Notes under the pieces: generated by a model
Databases searched by the model: none
Told to the model about the DNA's origin: nothing
Seen by the model: only the letters and a program-made list of their open reading frames with translations
Translations under genes and position numbers: made by a program
Shown here: one piece after another, positions 35,652 through 44,197 of the stretch
Position numbering within the stretch: position 1 is the first letter of the stretch
Layout of the letters: every line of letters begins with the position of its first letter
Source: Alicyclobacillus pomorum DSM 14955
GTDB taxonomy: Bacteria > Bacillota > Bacilli > Alicyclobacillales > Alicyclobacillaceae
Length of the DNA: 64,000 nucleotides
Direction: 5' to 3'
Assembly (NCBI RefSeq): GCF_000472905.1
Contig: NZ_AXAR01000013.1
Location: forward strand, 37,443-101,442

Positions 35652-36877
35652 GATGCTGAATACCCCCATTTATCCAGTGCCAAACGCAGTGCCTCACTAC
35701 CTTCCGCCGCCACCTTCAGACTGTGACCGGTCGCGACTGCGTGAACGGCGTCCACGAACGCCTTACCGCCTGCAGTCGCACCTTGTGGATGGCCATGAAT
35801 CGCGCCCCCCGCGTTGACAATGATGTCGAGACCAAAGTCCCGGACCAACCTCGGCACTAACCCAGGGTGGATGCCAGCGGACGGCGCCGGCAGAACCGGT
35901 TTCAATCCATTCGGTTGGCGCAGGGACTCCACCAAAGCAGCCCCTTCTTTGGCTGCCAATGTGACAGACCCATACGGTGACGGGTATATGGCAATGTCCG
36001 CACCAGCCAGGCGAAGGAACTGGCCTAGCAAAATGTGCGATGAAATCCCATGCGTCGCAGATCCATACAACGCGCCGGCCACCGCCGGATGCGCTATGAT
36101 GGGAATGTGAATGTCAGGGTCAGACGCGAGTTCCTGTAACACGTCGTAACCGTAGGCGACCACATTCAGCAGGAGCGCGCCGGCACCTAGGTCCGCAAGG
36201 CGCTTCGCTCTGTCGCGGAGTTCAAACGTGCGCCCCGTCAGGTTCACCGCGTACAATACGGGCTTCCCGGTCTGTTGCTCGACGCGGCTGGCGATGTCAC
36301 GAAAGCGAGCCACCCGCTGTTCTGGCGTCGCATGTTGTTCACTGAAGAAGATTTCGTCGTCCTTGATGAGGTCCACGCCACCCTCCGCCTGTTCCGCAAA
36401 GTGCGCAGCCAGTTCATCCAAGCTTTGGCCAATGCACGACTTGAAAATGCTCATCACCAGCGGTCTACCCTGGACTCGCACGCGCTCACGCACGCCGGCC
36501 ACGCCAAATTTTGGGCCTGGGAACGCAGCGATAAATTCCGCTGGCAACCGCAAATCAACAAGCCGAATCACGCCGTCCATCGAAAGTTTTCCGAAGACCG
36601 TGGTGAGTACAGCCGGGATGCTCGGCGTCAGGTTGACGGTTGGATAGCCAATCGTAATCTCCGCGCGAACGCGTCCTTCCGGCAACTCGTCAATGACTTC
36701 AATCCCTTCGACCACACCGCGGTATGGTTTCATCGATTCCTGTTTTGCCGCGGGCAAATCCGTCCAAGAGCCTACCGTGAGGCCCACAGCGATTCCCTCC
36801 GCGCGCTTTGACAGTTGTGCCGCTTGGTCCTCGAGGACGTACTTTGCGACGACGTATCCTGGTCTTGCCACAGCCAT
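35648..36877 (-). CDS. mtnW: DK-MTP-1-P enolase, RuBisCO-like protein
   Basis: A 409-residue RuBisCO-like protein that enolises 2,3-diketo-5-methylthiopentyl-1-phosphate. The GGVDLIKDDE motif provides the carbamylated lysine and the magnesium ligands Asp and Glu. Overall length and the YPSPYGS and GGAIHGHPQGA phosphate loops agree with MtnW of B. subtilis. Downstream of the SAM-I riboswitch. Confidence 0.96.
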   Translation of the reverse strand: MAVARPGYVVAKYVLEDQAAQLSKRAEGIAVGLTVGSWTDLPAAKQESMKPYRGVVEGIEVIDELPEGRVRAEITIGYPTVNLTPSIPAVLTTVFGKLSMDGVIRLVDLRLPAEFIAAFPGPKFGVAGVRERVRVQGRPLVMSIFKSCIGQSLDELAAHFAEQAEGGVDLIKDDEIFFSEQHATPEQRVARFRDIASRVEQQTGKPVLYAVNLTGRTFELRDRAKRLADLGAGALLLNVVAYGYDVLQELASDPDIHIPIIAHPAVAGALYGSATHGISSHILLGQFLRLAGADIAIYPSPYGSVTLAAKEGAALVESLRQPNGLKPVLPAPSAGIHPGLVPRLVRDFGLDIIVNAGGAIHGHPQGATAGGKAFVDAVHAVATGHSLKVAAEGSEALRLALDKWGYSAS

Positions 36878-36908
36878 CGAAGTCTCCTCCTTCTCGCCTT
36901 ACATCCTC

Positions 36909-36950
36909 AGTGATTTGCAGAACACGGATCCTGATTTGCACGCGCTGGTG
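36909..36950. repeat. Partial copies of the inverted repeat
   Basis: Two GATTTGCA direct repeats 22 bases apart (36912 and 36933), in the mtnW leader between the riboswitch terminator and the start codon. Only half of the element is recognisable. Confidence 0.35.
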
Positions 36951-36962
36951 CGATACAAGAAA

Positions 36963-37126
36963 CGCCCCTTTCCTGTTGGAAAGAGGCGCACACGTCGTTG
37001 TGGTGGACCCTTATCTCTCAGGAAAGCCCTGCAGGAGTTAGCACCGTGCCTGTTCCCACCATGAGGCGCGACAGGCCGGTTGCCGGGTTTCATCGGGCCA
37101 GTCCCTCCACCAACTCTGGATAAGGT
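36963..37126 (-). promoter_or_regulatory. SAM-I (S-box) riboswitch of mtnWXB
   Basis: The minus strand carries the aptamer core GGTGGAGGGACTGGCCCGAT and GAAACCCGGCAACC, closed by P1 strands CTTATCC (37118-37124) and GATAAG (37010-37015). The expression platform is a terminator: CGCCTCTTTCC (36978-36988) with GGAAAGGGGCG (36963-36973), followed by TTTCTTGT. SAM binding would end transcription when methionine is plentiful. Confidence 0.95.
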
Positions 37127-37189
37127 GATTCAGTTATGAACCTGCCGCAAGGACAGGTAGTATTGCGAATAAAATGAAAGCTAAGAAAT

Positions 37190-37218
37190 ACTATAAGAGC
37201 CCAGGAATCCTTTGTCAA
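37190..37218 (-). promoter_or_regulatory. Promoter of mtnWXB
   Basis: TTGACA (37213-37218), 17-base spacer, TATAGT (37190-37195), about 65 bases before the riboswitch. I could not fix a promoter for the divergent mtnD in 37219-37405, where little else is visible. Confidence 0.8.
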
Positions 37219-37405
37219 CATTGGCTGGGCCCAACATCCTTTTCTAAATGGATTGCGGGTTCATCCATGCGGAATCGTTAAAAAAAGATAGACATTTGTC
37301 GAAAGGTGACCTAAGATGTATGCCATAAAATTTCGAACAAAGCGACGCGTGGGCGTCTGGCTTCAACGAAACCAGCGATGAAACGAAGGACAGGAGGCAT
37401 CGACA

Positions 37406-37945
37406 ATGGCGACGATTCGCGTGCGCAATACCAACGAACAGATTTCAGGAGAACAGAACGTACGGGCGTTTCTGGCCAACAACAACGTGTTCTACGACCA
37501 CTGGAACGTCGACAAGCTGCCGCAGGCACTACATGGAAAGTTTGTGTTAACAGACGAGGAGAAGCAGGAGATCTTGGACGCGTTTCAGGAGGACATCGAA
37601 GCCCTGGCCAAAGCCCGCGGGTACGTGAAGTGGGACGTCATCTCTCTCTCCGACGCGACGCCAAATCTCGAAGAGATGTTGAAAAAGTTTGAACAGGTTC
37701 ACACCCATACGGAAGACGAAGTCCGTGCCATTGCAGCGGGCAGCGGCGTGTTTGTGATTAAAAGTGAACAGGTCGGATACTTCGACGTCGAACTGGAAGC
37801 TGGCGACGTCATTTCCGTCCCCGAAAATAACCCGCATTTTTTCACACTCACCGACGAACGCAAAGTGGTCGCCATCCGCTTGTTCATCGACCCGTCCGGT
37901 TGGGTAGCCCACCCGTACGAAGACCCGTCGTTCCAAAAAGCGTAA
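37406..37945 (+). CDS. mtnD: Acireductone dioxygenase
   Basis: A 179-residue cupin that oxidises acireductone to the ketoacid precursor of methionine (iron form) or to an off-pathway product (nickel form). Metal ligands are in VHTHTEDE and in NNPHFFTL. ATG 37406 follows AGGAGG. Divergent from mtnWXB; mtnA, mtnK and mtnN are not in the window, so the pathway is split. Confidence 0.94.
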   Translation: MATIRVRNTNEQISGEQNVRAFLANNNVFYDHWNVDKLPQALHGKFVLTDEEKQEILDAFQEDIEALAKARGYVKWDVISLSDATPNLEEMLKKFEQVHTHTEDEVRAIAAGSGVFVIKSEQVGYFDVELEAGDVISVPENNPHFFTLTDERKVVAIRLFIDPSGWVAHPYEDPSFQKA

Positions 37946-38028
37946 TTTGTACGGCGGTTGGGGTCCAATGTATTCTGCAATCGAACAGCAGAGGCAGCCG
38001 ATTGGTCAGCTGCCTCCGTGTCGATGAC

Positions 38029-38400
38029 TTAGTTACGCTCGATATCGAGCAATTCCGTGGGTTTGTTGTGCTCGTCCACCATCACCACCGTCGGCTTATG
38101 CGTCTTCACTTCCGCTTCGTCGTACATGCCGTATGAAATGATGATGACCAAATCGCCAGGTTCAGCAAGCCGGGCAGCCGCACCATTCAACTCAATGCAG
38201 CCTGAGCCCGGTTCCCCGATAATCACATAGGTTTCGAACCGCTGCCCGTTGTTGATGTTGACTACCTGCACGAGTTCGTTTTCCACTAGGTCTGCTTGTT
38301 CTGCAAGTGCCCCATCAATCGTGATACTGCCTTTATAGTTCAGGTTCGTCAACGTAACGGTAGCCCGGTGAATCTTCGATTTCATCAGTGTACGAAACAC
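38029..38400 (-). CDS. panD: Aspartate 1-decarboxylase
   Basis: A 123-residue pyruvoyl enzyme that makes beta-alanine for pantothenate. It self-cleaves between Gly24 and Ser25 (YKGSIT), and [18 protein letters not shown] holds the conserved C-terminal loop. GTG 38400 gives the usual N-terminus, although its ribosome site is weak. It stands alone; panB and panC are elsewhere. Confidence 0.96.
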   Translation of the reverse strand: MFRTLMKSKIHRATVTLTNLNYKGSITIDGALAEQADLVENELVQVVNINNGQRFETYVIIGEPGSGCIELNGAAARLAEPGDLVIIISYGMYDEAEVKTHKPTVVMVDEHNKPTELLDIERN

Positions 38401-38439
38401 GTGTATCTTCGCCCTTTCCTCTGCGGACTTTCACGGTAG

Positions 38440-38468
38440 ATACTACGTCGACGGGCTCAGACAATCAA
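38440..38468 (-). promoter_or_regulatory. Promoter of panD
   Basis: TTGATT (38463-38468), 17-base spacer, TAGTAT (38440-38445). Confidence 0.65.
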
Positions 38469-38502
38469 GCGGTATCATTTGCATTCGAACAGATTCGAGT
38501 TG

Positions 38503-39405
38503 TCAGTTCCTCTTCCTATGGGAACGAGCGCGCTGAATCACGAACTGAGCAAAGCGCTCCGCTGGGCCAGAACGGCCAGCTTCACTGTGCCACGCAATCC
38601 CAACGGAGCGCTGAACGCCTCTGCCGCAGATGGGAACAGCTGCGATGCCCTGCGCATCTCTCGGCCCTACCATCGGCAGTATGCTGACGCCCAGCCCTGC
38701 CTGGACGAACGCCCGAATCGTGTCCGTCTCTTCGGCTTCAAAGGCGATGTTCGGTTCAAATCCGGCTGCGGTGCAAGCGTCCCAGACCAGGGTGCGCAAC
38801 GTGTAACCTGGTTTAAAGAGAATGAATGGATCGTCCTTTAGTTCATACAGTTGAATATCTTCCTTTTCTGCACACCGATGCCCACTGGGCAGAATGGCGC
38901 GCAGCTCTTCCTGGTACAGGTACTCACCGGTCAAATGGGGTACAGTCTGCACATCTTCCCACGGTGTAATGATGGCCAGCTCCAAATCGCCATCGTGCAG
39001 CGCGGACATCAAGTCGTGCACACGCGCCTGGACAAGGTCAAACTGTACGTGAGGCGCTTCCTCGCGAAATGCAGCAATGAGCGAGGGCACATAATGCACG
39101 CCTACGCTGTGCGGAAACCCAAGCCTCACAGTACCGGCCTCTGGATTCAAAAAGTGCTCTGCATCTTGTTTGGCGAATTCCACTTCGCGGAGGATGCGCA
39201 ACGCTCTTGGCAAAAATCGCTTTCCAAACGCCGAAAGACGGATACCTGTCCCCTCGCGGTAAAACAGAGGCGCACCCAGTTCCTCTTCCAGCAGCCGAAT
39301 CTGGCGGCTGATGGCCGACTGCGCGACATGCAAGCGCTCCGCCGCCTGCGTGACGTGCTCCAGTTCCGCGACGGCTTGGAAGTACTGCAATTGCCGAAAT
39401 TCCAT
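38503..39405 (-). CDS. LysR-type regulator, GltC-like
   Basis: A 300-residue LysR regulator. The first 60 residues closely resemble B. subtilis GltC (FRQLQYFQAVAE, ERLHVAQSAISRQIRLLEEEL), and the effector domain has GTVRLGFPHSVG. No glutamate synthase gene is next to it, so its target is not local unless it acts on panD; orthology to GltC is uncertain. ATG 39405. No terminator is visible before panD. Confidence 0.8.
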   Translation of the reverse strand: MEFRQLQYFQAVAELEHVTQAAERLHVAQSAISRQIRLLEEELGAPLFYREGTGIRLSAFGKRFLPRALRILREVEFAKQDAEHFLNPEAGTVRLGFPHSVGVHYVPSLIAAFREEAPHVQFDLVQARVHDLMSALHDGDLELAIITPWEDVQTVPHLTGEYLYQEELRAILPSGHRCAEKEDIQLYELKDDPFILFKPGYTLRTLVWDACTAAGFEPNIAFEAEETDTIRAFVQAGLGVSILPMVGPRDAQGIAAVPICGRGVQRSVGIAWHSEAGRSGPAERFAQFVIQRARSHRKRN

Positions 39406-39530
39406 CGACGCCCCTCCGTTGTTCTCTTCCCTAGAACGACAGTTTCGATTTCATATATTTTATAGAACATTATCTGCACGATAGGCAAATGTATGTGTGA
39501 ATTGTTCGCGCCCTCACCACGCTCATCACG

Positions 39531-39572
39531 AAAAAGGCGATCCGAGGCCGTTTGTGACCTCGAATCGCCTTT
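39531..39572 (-). terminator. Terminator of the gene at 39694
   Basis: A 15-base-pair stem with one mismatch (39533-39547 with 39558-39572), followed by TTTTTCG on the minus strand. Confidence 0.75.
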
Positions 39573-39604
39573 GCGAATTTGGTGAACTCATCGGCTCCGT
39601 CTTC

Positions 39605-39630
39605 AGCAATTTGCAACATAACGATGAACA
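39605..39630. repeat. Half copy of the inverted repeat
   Basis: AGCAATTTGCAACATAACGA and six further bases match the reverse complement of copy E (61502-61528) at 22 of 26 positions. It lies in the 3' leader of the gene at 39694. Confidence 0.5.
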
Positions 39631-39693
39631 TAGGAATTCCAGGAATGAACAGCGAACCCCCTCACTGCCGTTCCTCTCTGTATACCAGTACAT

Positions 39694-39990
39694 TCAGGAA
39701 ATTTGGTTGAACACCGATAGATGCTCCGTATGTACTTCCTCCGGCAAGCAAATATTCGTGATACCATTTGCAGTCGACATGCAAAATGTTTGACCGTCAG
39801 CGGAGGTATACGTGGCAAAAATAGGGAGTCCGCAAGCGATTGCCACATCGTTGTGCAGCTCGTTTACCGTATCGCCGTCTCCCCAGTCGCCGCGAATGTA
39901 TCTTGCAAACGCAGAAATTAGGTCTGACACCGAGATATCGCTCTCCAGTACCGCCTGGCTGACCTTCACTTTTCCGATTTTGAACAGCAT
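39694..39990 (-). CDS. Hypothetical GDWGD protein
   Basis: Not recognised by name. 98 residues, start ATG 39990 after GAGGGGG. The central stretch SAFARYIRGDWGDGDTVNELHN followed by a GLPIFATYTSADGQTFC strand and LPEEVH end resembles short bacterial proteins with an RHxxGDWGD motif, often hypothetical and sometimes on plasmids. No signal peptide. Monocistronic with its own terminator. Function unknown. Confidence 0.65.
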   Translation of the reverse strand: MLFKIGKVKVSQAVLESDISVSDLISAFARYIRGDWGDGDTVNELHNDVAIACGLPIFATYTSADGQTFCMSTANGITNICLPEEVHTEHLSVFNQIS

Positions 39991-40118
39991 GCAAAACCCC
40001 CTCGGTGTAACCTCACTGACAAATTCGCTATTTTCGCACACTTTCCTTCTAGTAAATGATGTGACTGCAACCAATATGCGTGGTTTGGGCACCGTACAAA
40101 GTGGGACCAGGTAAGGCA

Positions 40119-40147
40119 TTGTATAACTTAGATGCGCGTGCTATGAT
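40119..40147 (+). promoter_or_regulatory. Promoter of the ABC-yhgE operon
   Basis: TTGTAT (40119-40124), 17-base spacer, extended TGcTATGAT (-10 at 40142-40147). Confidence 0.72.
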
Positions 40148-40190
40148 GATTGCAGCGAAAATGACATCGTGTCATTTTGGGGGAATTTGT

Positions 40191-40886
40191 ATGTTTCTGG
40201 TGTTTGAAGATGTTCCTTGGTTGGGAAGCGAACGGAGCTCGCCGAAGACCATGAACATACGTCTCAGAGAGGGCTCCACTGTAGCCATCGTCGGCCCTTC
40301 CCACAGCGGAAAATCGACGTTGTTGTTGATGGCTGCTAGATATATTCGCCCCGCCCACGGGCGGGTCTACATCCGTCATGACGAGTCGAAGGACGCGGCA
40401 CCCGTGCGCCCTGACGCGTCAATGATAGGCCTTGGACCCATTCAAGGATTCAGCCCGCTGTTTGATACCCTGACAGTGCGTGAGCACATTTACAGTCAAT
40501 TGAAACTGCTGCGTCAAAAAGCCGCCCGCCAAAGGACCCAGGAACTGTTGCAAACCTACAATCTGACGGCAGAGGCGAAGTCGCGCATCAAGGACCTGGA
40601 TCAATACGCGCTCTTTCGCACCTCGCTCGCAGTCGCCACAGCAGGCCGACCCAAATTCGTGTTACTGGATGAACCATTGAAAGGCCTATCCGAAGAACAG
40701 TGCGTCGAAGCGCAACAGTACTTTCGCAGCCTGAACGAGAACGATGTCGGCGTCCTGTTCACGTCCGTCGTCAGTTCAACCTTGACTGACGTCGACATGG
40801 TCATACGACTTTCAGAAGGGGAGGTGGAAATTCGTGCAGATGCTGACCGTAATGCAGGTCGAGTGGACGCGTTTGTGGCGAAATAA
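40191..40886 (+). CDS. ABC transporter ATPase with degenerate signature
   Basis: A 231-residue ABC ATPase domain. Walker A GPSHSGKST (35-43) and Walker B FVLLDEP (156-162) are clear, but the LSGGQ signature is replaced by LDQYALF (136-142), so ATPase activity may be altered. ATG 40191 follows GGGGGAA. The 3' end overlaps the YhgE gene by 53 bases in another frame, which suggests coupled translation and a two-gene exporter. Confidence 0.8.
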   Translation: MFLVFEDVPWLGSERSSPKTMNIRLREGSTVAIVGPSHSGKSTLLLMAARYIRPAHGRVYIRHDESKDAAPVRPDASMIGLGPIQGFSPLFDTLTVREHIYSQLKLLRQKAARQRTQELLQTYNLTAEAKSRIKDLDQYALFRTSLAVATAGRPKFVLLDEPLKGLSEEQCVEAQQYFRSLNENDVGVLFTSVVSSTLTDVDMVIRLSEGEVEIRADADRNAGRVDAFVAK

Positions 40887-43059
40887 GCTGAGGCGCATCG
40901 GACTGTTTTCCATGCTGTTGCTACCTCTGCTGTACAGCTGCCTATACCTGTGGGCGTTTTGGGATCCGTACGGCTCCTTAGACAAACTTCCGGTCGCGTT
41001 GGTCAACGAAGATACTGGAGGCACCCAGGACGGGAAGACGGTGAACTTCGGCAAAGACCTGCAAAAGACATTGGTCACGGACAAAGCGCTGGACTGGCAT
41101 GTCGTCAATCATCAGGCTGCTCTGGATGGCCTCCGCAACAACCAGTACTACATGGTACTCGACATTCCGAAGTCGTTCACCTCCGATGTGTTGAGTGTCG
41201 GAACCAATCACCCGCGAAAGGCGAACCTCGTGTTCACGCCAAATCAGGGAAAGAACTACCTCGCCGGTCAGATTTCCAGCCGTGTGCAGAGCGAAATTGC
41301 GGCCACGCTAGCGCAAAACCTGAGTCAAAAGTATATTCAGCGCCTCCTCGATGTGGTTGGTCGGTCGAGGTCAGGCATGAGTCAGATTGCGCAAACGGCC
41401 AGCAAGCTGGCCTCAGGCAGCCAGCAAGTCGCTTCTGGCGCGAAGACCTTGTCCAGTTCCGTAGGGGCGGCCAAGAGCGGGTCTACCCAACTGGACAGCG
41501 CGTTACACCAATTGGCACCAGGTAGCTCACAAATTGCCAAGGGACTCGGTCAAGTGCAACAAGGTACCGCTCAAGTGCAGTCCGGCCTACAGAAATCCAC
41601 CCAGGCCTTGACACAAATCCGCCAGCAAATCTCTCCGCTGGCGAGTCCCACAGGTCAATTGGTGAATGGCGCGTCGCAACTGGCAGACGGGGCGCAGCGC
41701 CTTTCTAGTGCGAGCGCTGAGCTGACGTCCGCAATCAGTCAAGCCACGGCCGGGGCCAATCAGATCCGTGACGGTGCTAACGCGGAGCGGGACTCGGTGA
41801 CACAGTTACAGGCGGGCATTTCTCAGTCGCTTCAATTGCTTCAAGCCTACCAGAGAGACGCTGGACAATCGGCCGATCCGCGCGTCGTCCAGGCCATCGG
41901 CATCCTGCAACAGACAAACGAAGGCTTGAACCAGTTGGCAGCTGCCCTTGCGCAGACACAACAAGGTGCCAACCAGCTGGCATCTGCCCTTTCACAGGTC
42001 CAAACCGGTGCACAGCGTTTGAACGACGGATTGCGCACCCTCAGTCAGAGTGCTGGGCAACTCAAAGCCGGAACCTCTCAATTTCAGCAGGGCATCGCGC
42101 CCCTCAACCAGGCACTCGGGCAAGTGCAGTCGGGCCTCGGCAGCCTGTCCAGCGGTGTGGCGAACGTGCAGCACGCTCAGTCACAATTACAAGCCGGTGC
42201 GGCTCAGGTAAGCGCCGGTTTGGCGCAGTCTGCAGCAGGTAGCCACAAGCTGGCAACCGGAATGGATGCGCTGCAATCTGGCGCCAATCACTTAGCGACC
42301 GGTGCGTCCCAATTGGCGGATGGGCAAACCACCTTTGCGCACAAGGTGTCCGACGCCATGCAATCTGCCAACCTGTCCAACCCAAACCTGACCGCGGAGT
42401 TAATGTCGCATCCAGTCAACGCGGAGACACATCCCATGTTTCCGGTCAACAAGTACGGCCAAGGCCTGGCACCGTATTTCATGCCCCTCAGCCTGTGGGT
42501 CGGCGCCTTGATGCTGTACTTCCTCGTCCCAATGCGCGAAGGACGCTGGCGAGTAACACCCGTCTCACGGGCTACCGTCGCCCTTGGCAAGTTTAGTGTG
42601 TTGTGGTGCATTGGCGTAGGGCAGGCGCTCATCGCCTCAACCGTGCTCTTGTATGGACTGAAACTCACGGTGACCAGCGTGCCCTTGTTCTACCTGTTCA
42701 ACATTTTGTTGTCGATTGTAGATATTACGGTGATTGGCATGTTCATCACCTTGCTTGGTACCGGTCCAGGGCGCTTTATCGCCATTGTTCTCTTGCTGTT
42801 GCAGCTGACGTCCAGCGGTGGGACGTTCCCTCTGAACCTGGTACCCTCGTTCTTCCAGGCCGTGCATCCGCTGTTGCCGATGTCGTACGGCGTGTCTGGC
42901 TTACGCAACATCATCGCCATTCACGACATGACAGCACTGGCTCACGATACGCTGACGACGGCTGTTTACGGGCTGATGGCACTGCTCATTGTCATCGCTG
43001 CACCACAAGGTAAGCTGACGCCGAAGAAACTTCGGGTGGAAGACACGCTCGTACCGTAA
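40834..43059 (+). CDS. YhgE/Pip family ABC-2 type membrane protein
   Basis: A 741-residue protein. One helix near residues 20-42, a long extracellular region (about 45-530) of Gln/Ala/Ser/Gly-rich heptads (ASQLADGAQRL, LNDGLRTLSQSAGQLKAG), then five or six C-terminal membrane helices of the ABC-2 permease type. This is the architecture of YhgE and phage-infection protein Pip, related to the type VII secretion protein YueB/EsaA. GTG 40834 follows GGGGAGGTGG. Substrate unknown. Confidence 0.88.
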   Translation: MQMLTVMQVEWTRLWRNKLRRIGLFSMLLLPLLYSCLYLWAFWDPYGSLDKLPVALVNEDTGGTQDGKTVNFGKDLQKTLVTDKALDWHVVNHQAALDGLRNNQYYMVLDIPKSFTSDVLSVGTNHPRKANLVFTPNQGKNYLAGQISSRVQSEIAATLAQNLSQKYIQRLLDVVGRSRSGMSQIAQTASKLASGSQQVASGAKTLSSSVGAAKSGSTQLDSALHQLAPGSSQIAKGLGQVQQGTAQVQSGLQKSTQALTQIRQQISPLASPTGQLVNGASQLADGAQRLSSASAELTSAISQATAGANQIRDGANAERDSVTQLQAGISQSLQLLQAYQRDAGQSADPRVVQAIGILQQTNEGLNQLAAALAQTQQGANQLASALSQVQTGAQRLNDGLRTLSQSAGQLKAGTSQFQQGIAPLNQALGQVQSGLGSLSSGVANVQHAQSQLQAGAAQVSAGLAQSAAGSHKLATGMDALQSGANHLATGASQLADGQTTFAHKVSDAMQSANLSNPNLTAELMSHPVNAETHPMFPVNKYGQGLAPYFMPLSLWVGALMLYFLVPMREGRWRVTPVSRATVALGKFSVLWCIGVGQALIASTVLLYGLKLTVTSVPLFYLFNILLSIVDITVIGMFITLLGTGPGRFIAIVLLLLQLTSSGGTFPLNLVPSFFQAVHPLLPMSYGVSGLRNIIAIHDMTALAHDTLTTAVYGLMALLIVIAAPQGKLTPKKLRVEDTLVP

Positions 43060-43105
43060 ATCATGTGACCTGAACGCAGCATCACGCCGCGACTGAATAA
43101 CAAAC

Positions 43106-43134
43106 AACCCCTTCTCGAACATCGAGAAGGGGTT
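43106..43134. terminator. Bidirectional terminator, yhgE / tRNA cluster
   Basis: AACCCCTTCTCGA (43106-43118) pairs with TCGAGAAGGGGTT (43122-43134); TTTCTT follows on plus and GTTTGTT on minus. Confidence 0.85.
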
Positions 43135-43143
43135 TCTTCGTCG

Positions 43144-43219
43144 TGGTTGCGGGGGCAGGACTCGAACCTGCGACCTTCGGGTTATGAGCCCGACGAGCTG
43201 CCAACTGCTCCACCCCGCG
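43144..43219 (-). tRNA. Initiator tRNA-fMet (CAT), copy 1
   Basis: A 76-base gene with encoded CCA. C1 faces A72, the initiator hallmark, and the anticodon stem GGGCTCATAACCC has the three G-C pairs. Identical to the copy at 46899. Confidence 0.96.
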
Positions 43220-43230
43220 TCGTATGTACC

Positions 43231-43306
43231 TGGTGGGTCATGAAGGACTCGAACCTTCAACCTGCCGATTAAGAGTCGGATGCTCTACCAATTGAGCTAA
43301 TGACCC
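43231..43306 (-). tRNA. tRNA-Lys (CTT)
   Basis: 76 bases with encoded CCA; acceptor GGGTCAT/ATGACCC, anticodon loop CTCTTAA gives CTT. It precedes tRNA-fMet in the same transcript. Confidence 0.95.
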
Positions 43307-43329
43307 GTTGAACGGAACAACGGGATATA

Positions 43330-43358
43330 ACTTAACATAATTCGACTCCATTCGTCAA
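43330..43358 (-). promoter_or_regulatory. Promoter of the tRNA-Lys/fMet operon
   Basis: TTGACG (43353-43358), 17-base spacer, TTAAGT (43330-43335). Confidence 0.55.
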
Positions 43359-43679
43359 GTCCCGACAAAAGGTTTGTTATCACAGCGATTTGCAGACGAA
43401 CGACGTGGAACTACAATACAGCATGTCCGTAAAACCGCGATACTATACCCGATTTCGCCGGGGAAAGGGTAATACCATGAATCACATCGGGTTGGCAGGC
43501 GTTTGGTGAAACCTATGTAGCCTAGGGTGCATCGCCCAATCAACGCGCGCGATGTTTAGTCGCCCACACGCAAGAAATCATCGCTATTTTCAGACTACAA
43601 TACGTATAATCAAATCATTGCCGAACTTGTGATTTGAAAGCCTCGAATGATACTGAGTGGTGACGGGAGGGTCAGCGTT
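43359..43679. other. 321-base intergenic region
   Basis: Contains a diverged half copy of the inverted repeat (AGCGATTTGCAGACGAACGA at 43384) and a TATAAT at 43604 with a poor -35 that could serve the gene at 43680. I see no other gene or structure. Confidence 0.4.
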
Positions 43680-44084
43680 GTGAAAACAAGGAACAGATAC
43701 GTCCTGTACTTCCTTTGGTCCATCGGCGCATATGCACTGCTCGCAGTGGCCAATCGAATGAGCTATCGCATACAGCAATACACAGCAGAAACTTACAATA
43801 CTCTATCTGCGATGAGACTGGAATGGTTGATTTTATTCGTTCTAGGTATGTATGTAGGCATTCTGTTTGTCCGCAACTGGAAAGTGCATCCGAATTGGCC
43901 ATTGTTGATTTTCGTATTTCTGCCGACATTGTTGTTAAACCCTGCATTGAATTACTCTTTGTTCACCACCACTCTCTTTCATACGTTGTTTTTCTTCCCA
44001 GCGACAGGTATGGCCACCGTATTAACTATCGTCAGTGGATGCGCGCTACTGGTGGGCGTGTTTGGCGGAAAAGGCAGCGCATAA
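43680..44084 (+). CDS. Hypothetical four-helix membrane protein
   Basis: Not recognised. 134 residues with about four hydrophobic helices (12-30, 50-68, 78-95, 103-130) and a short basic N-terminus MKTRNRYV. GTG 43680 follows GGGAGGG by eight bases. Ends at a shared terminator. No relation to the neighbouring transporter could be seen. Confidence 0.65.
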   Translation: MKTRNRYVLYFLWSIGAYALLAVANRMSYRIQQYTAETYNTLSAMRLEWLILFVLGMYVGILFVRNWKVHPNWPLLIFVFLPTLLLNPALNYSLFTTTLFHTLFFFPATGMATVLTIVSGCALLVGVFGGKGSA

Positions 44085-44149
44085 GCGGAGGCGCTTACCT
44101 TATCCTCGAGGTCAAAGGACAACGGTCGCCTCTACAGCCATAAAATAAT

Positions 44150-44178
44150 AAATCCCCCAGCCGATGCTGGGGGGTTTT
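44150..44178. terminator. Bidirectional terminator after 44084 and the glnQ-like gene
   Basis: CCCCCAGC (44154-44161) pairs with GCTGGGGG (44166-44173), loop CGAT, then GGTTTTT on plus and ATTTATTATTTTAT on minus. Confidence 0.88.
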
Positions 44179-44197
44179 TAACGACATGCTTCGGACA

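Noticed and set aside
40080..40190. 37-residue extension of the ABC ATPase
   Set aside because: It contains the promoter; ATG 40191 with GGGGGAA is a better start.
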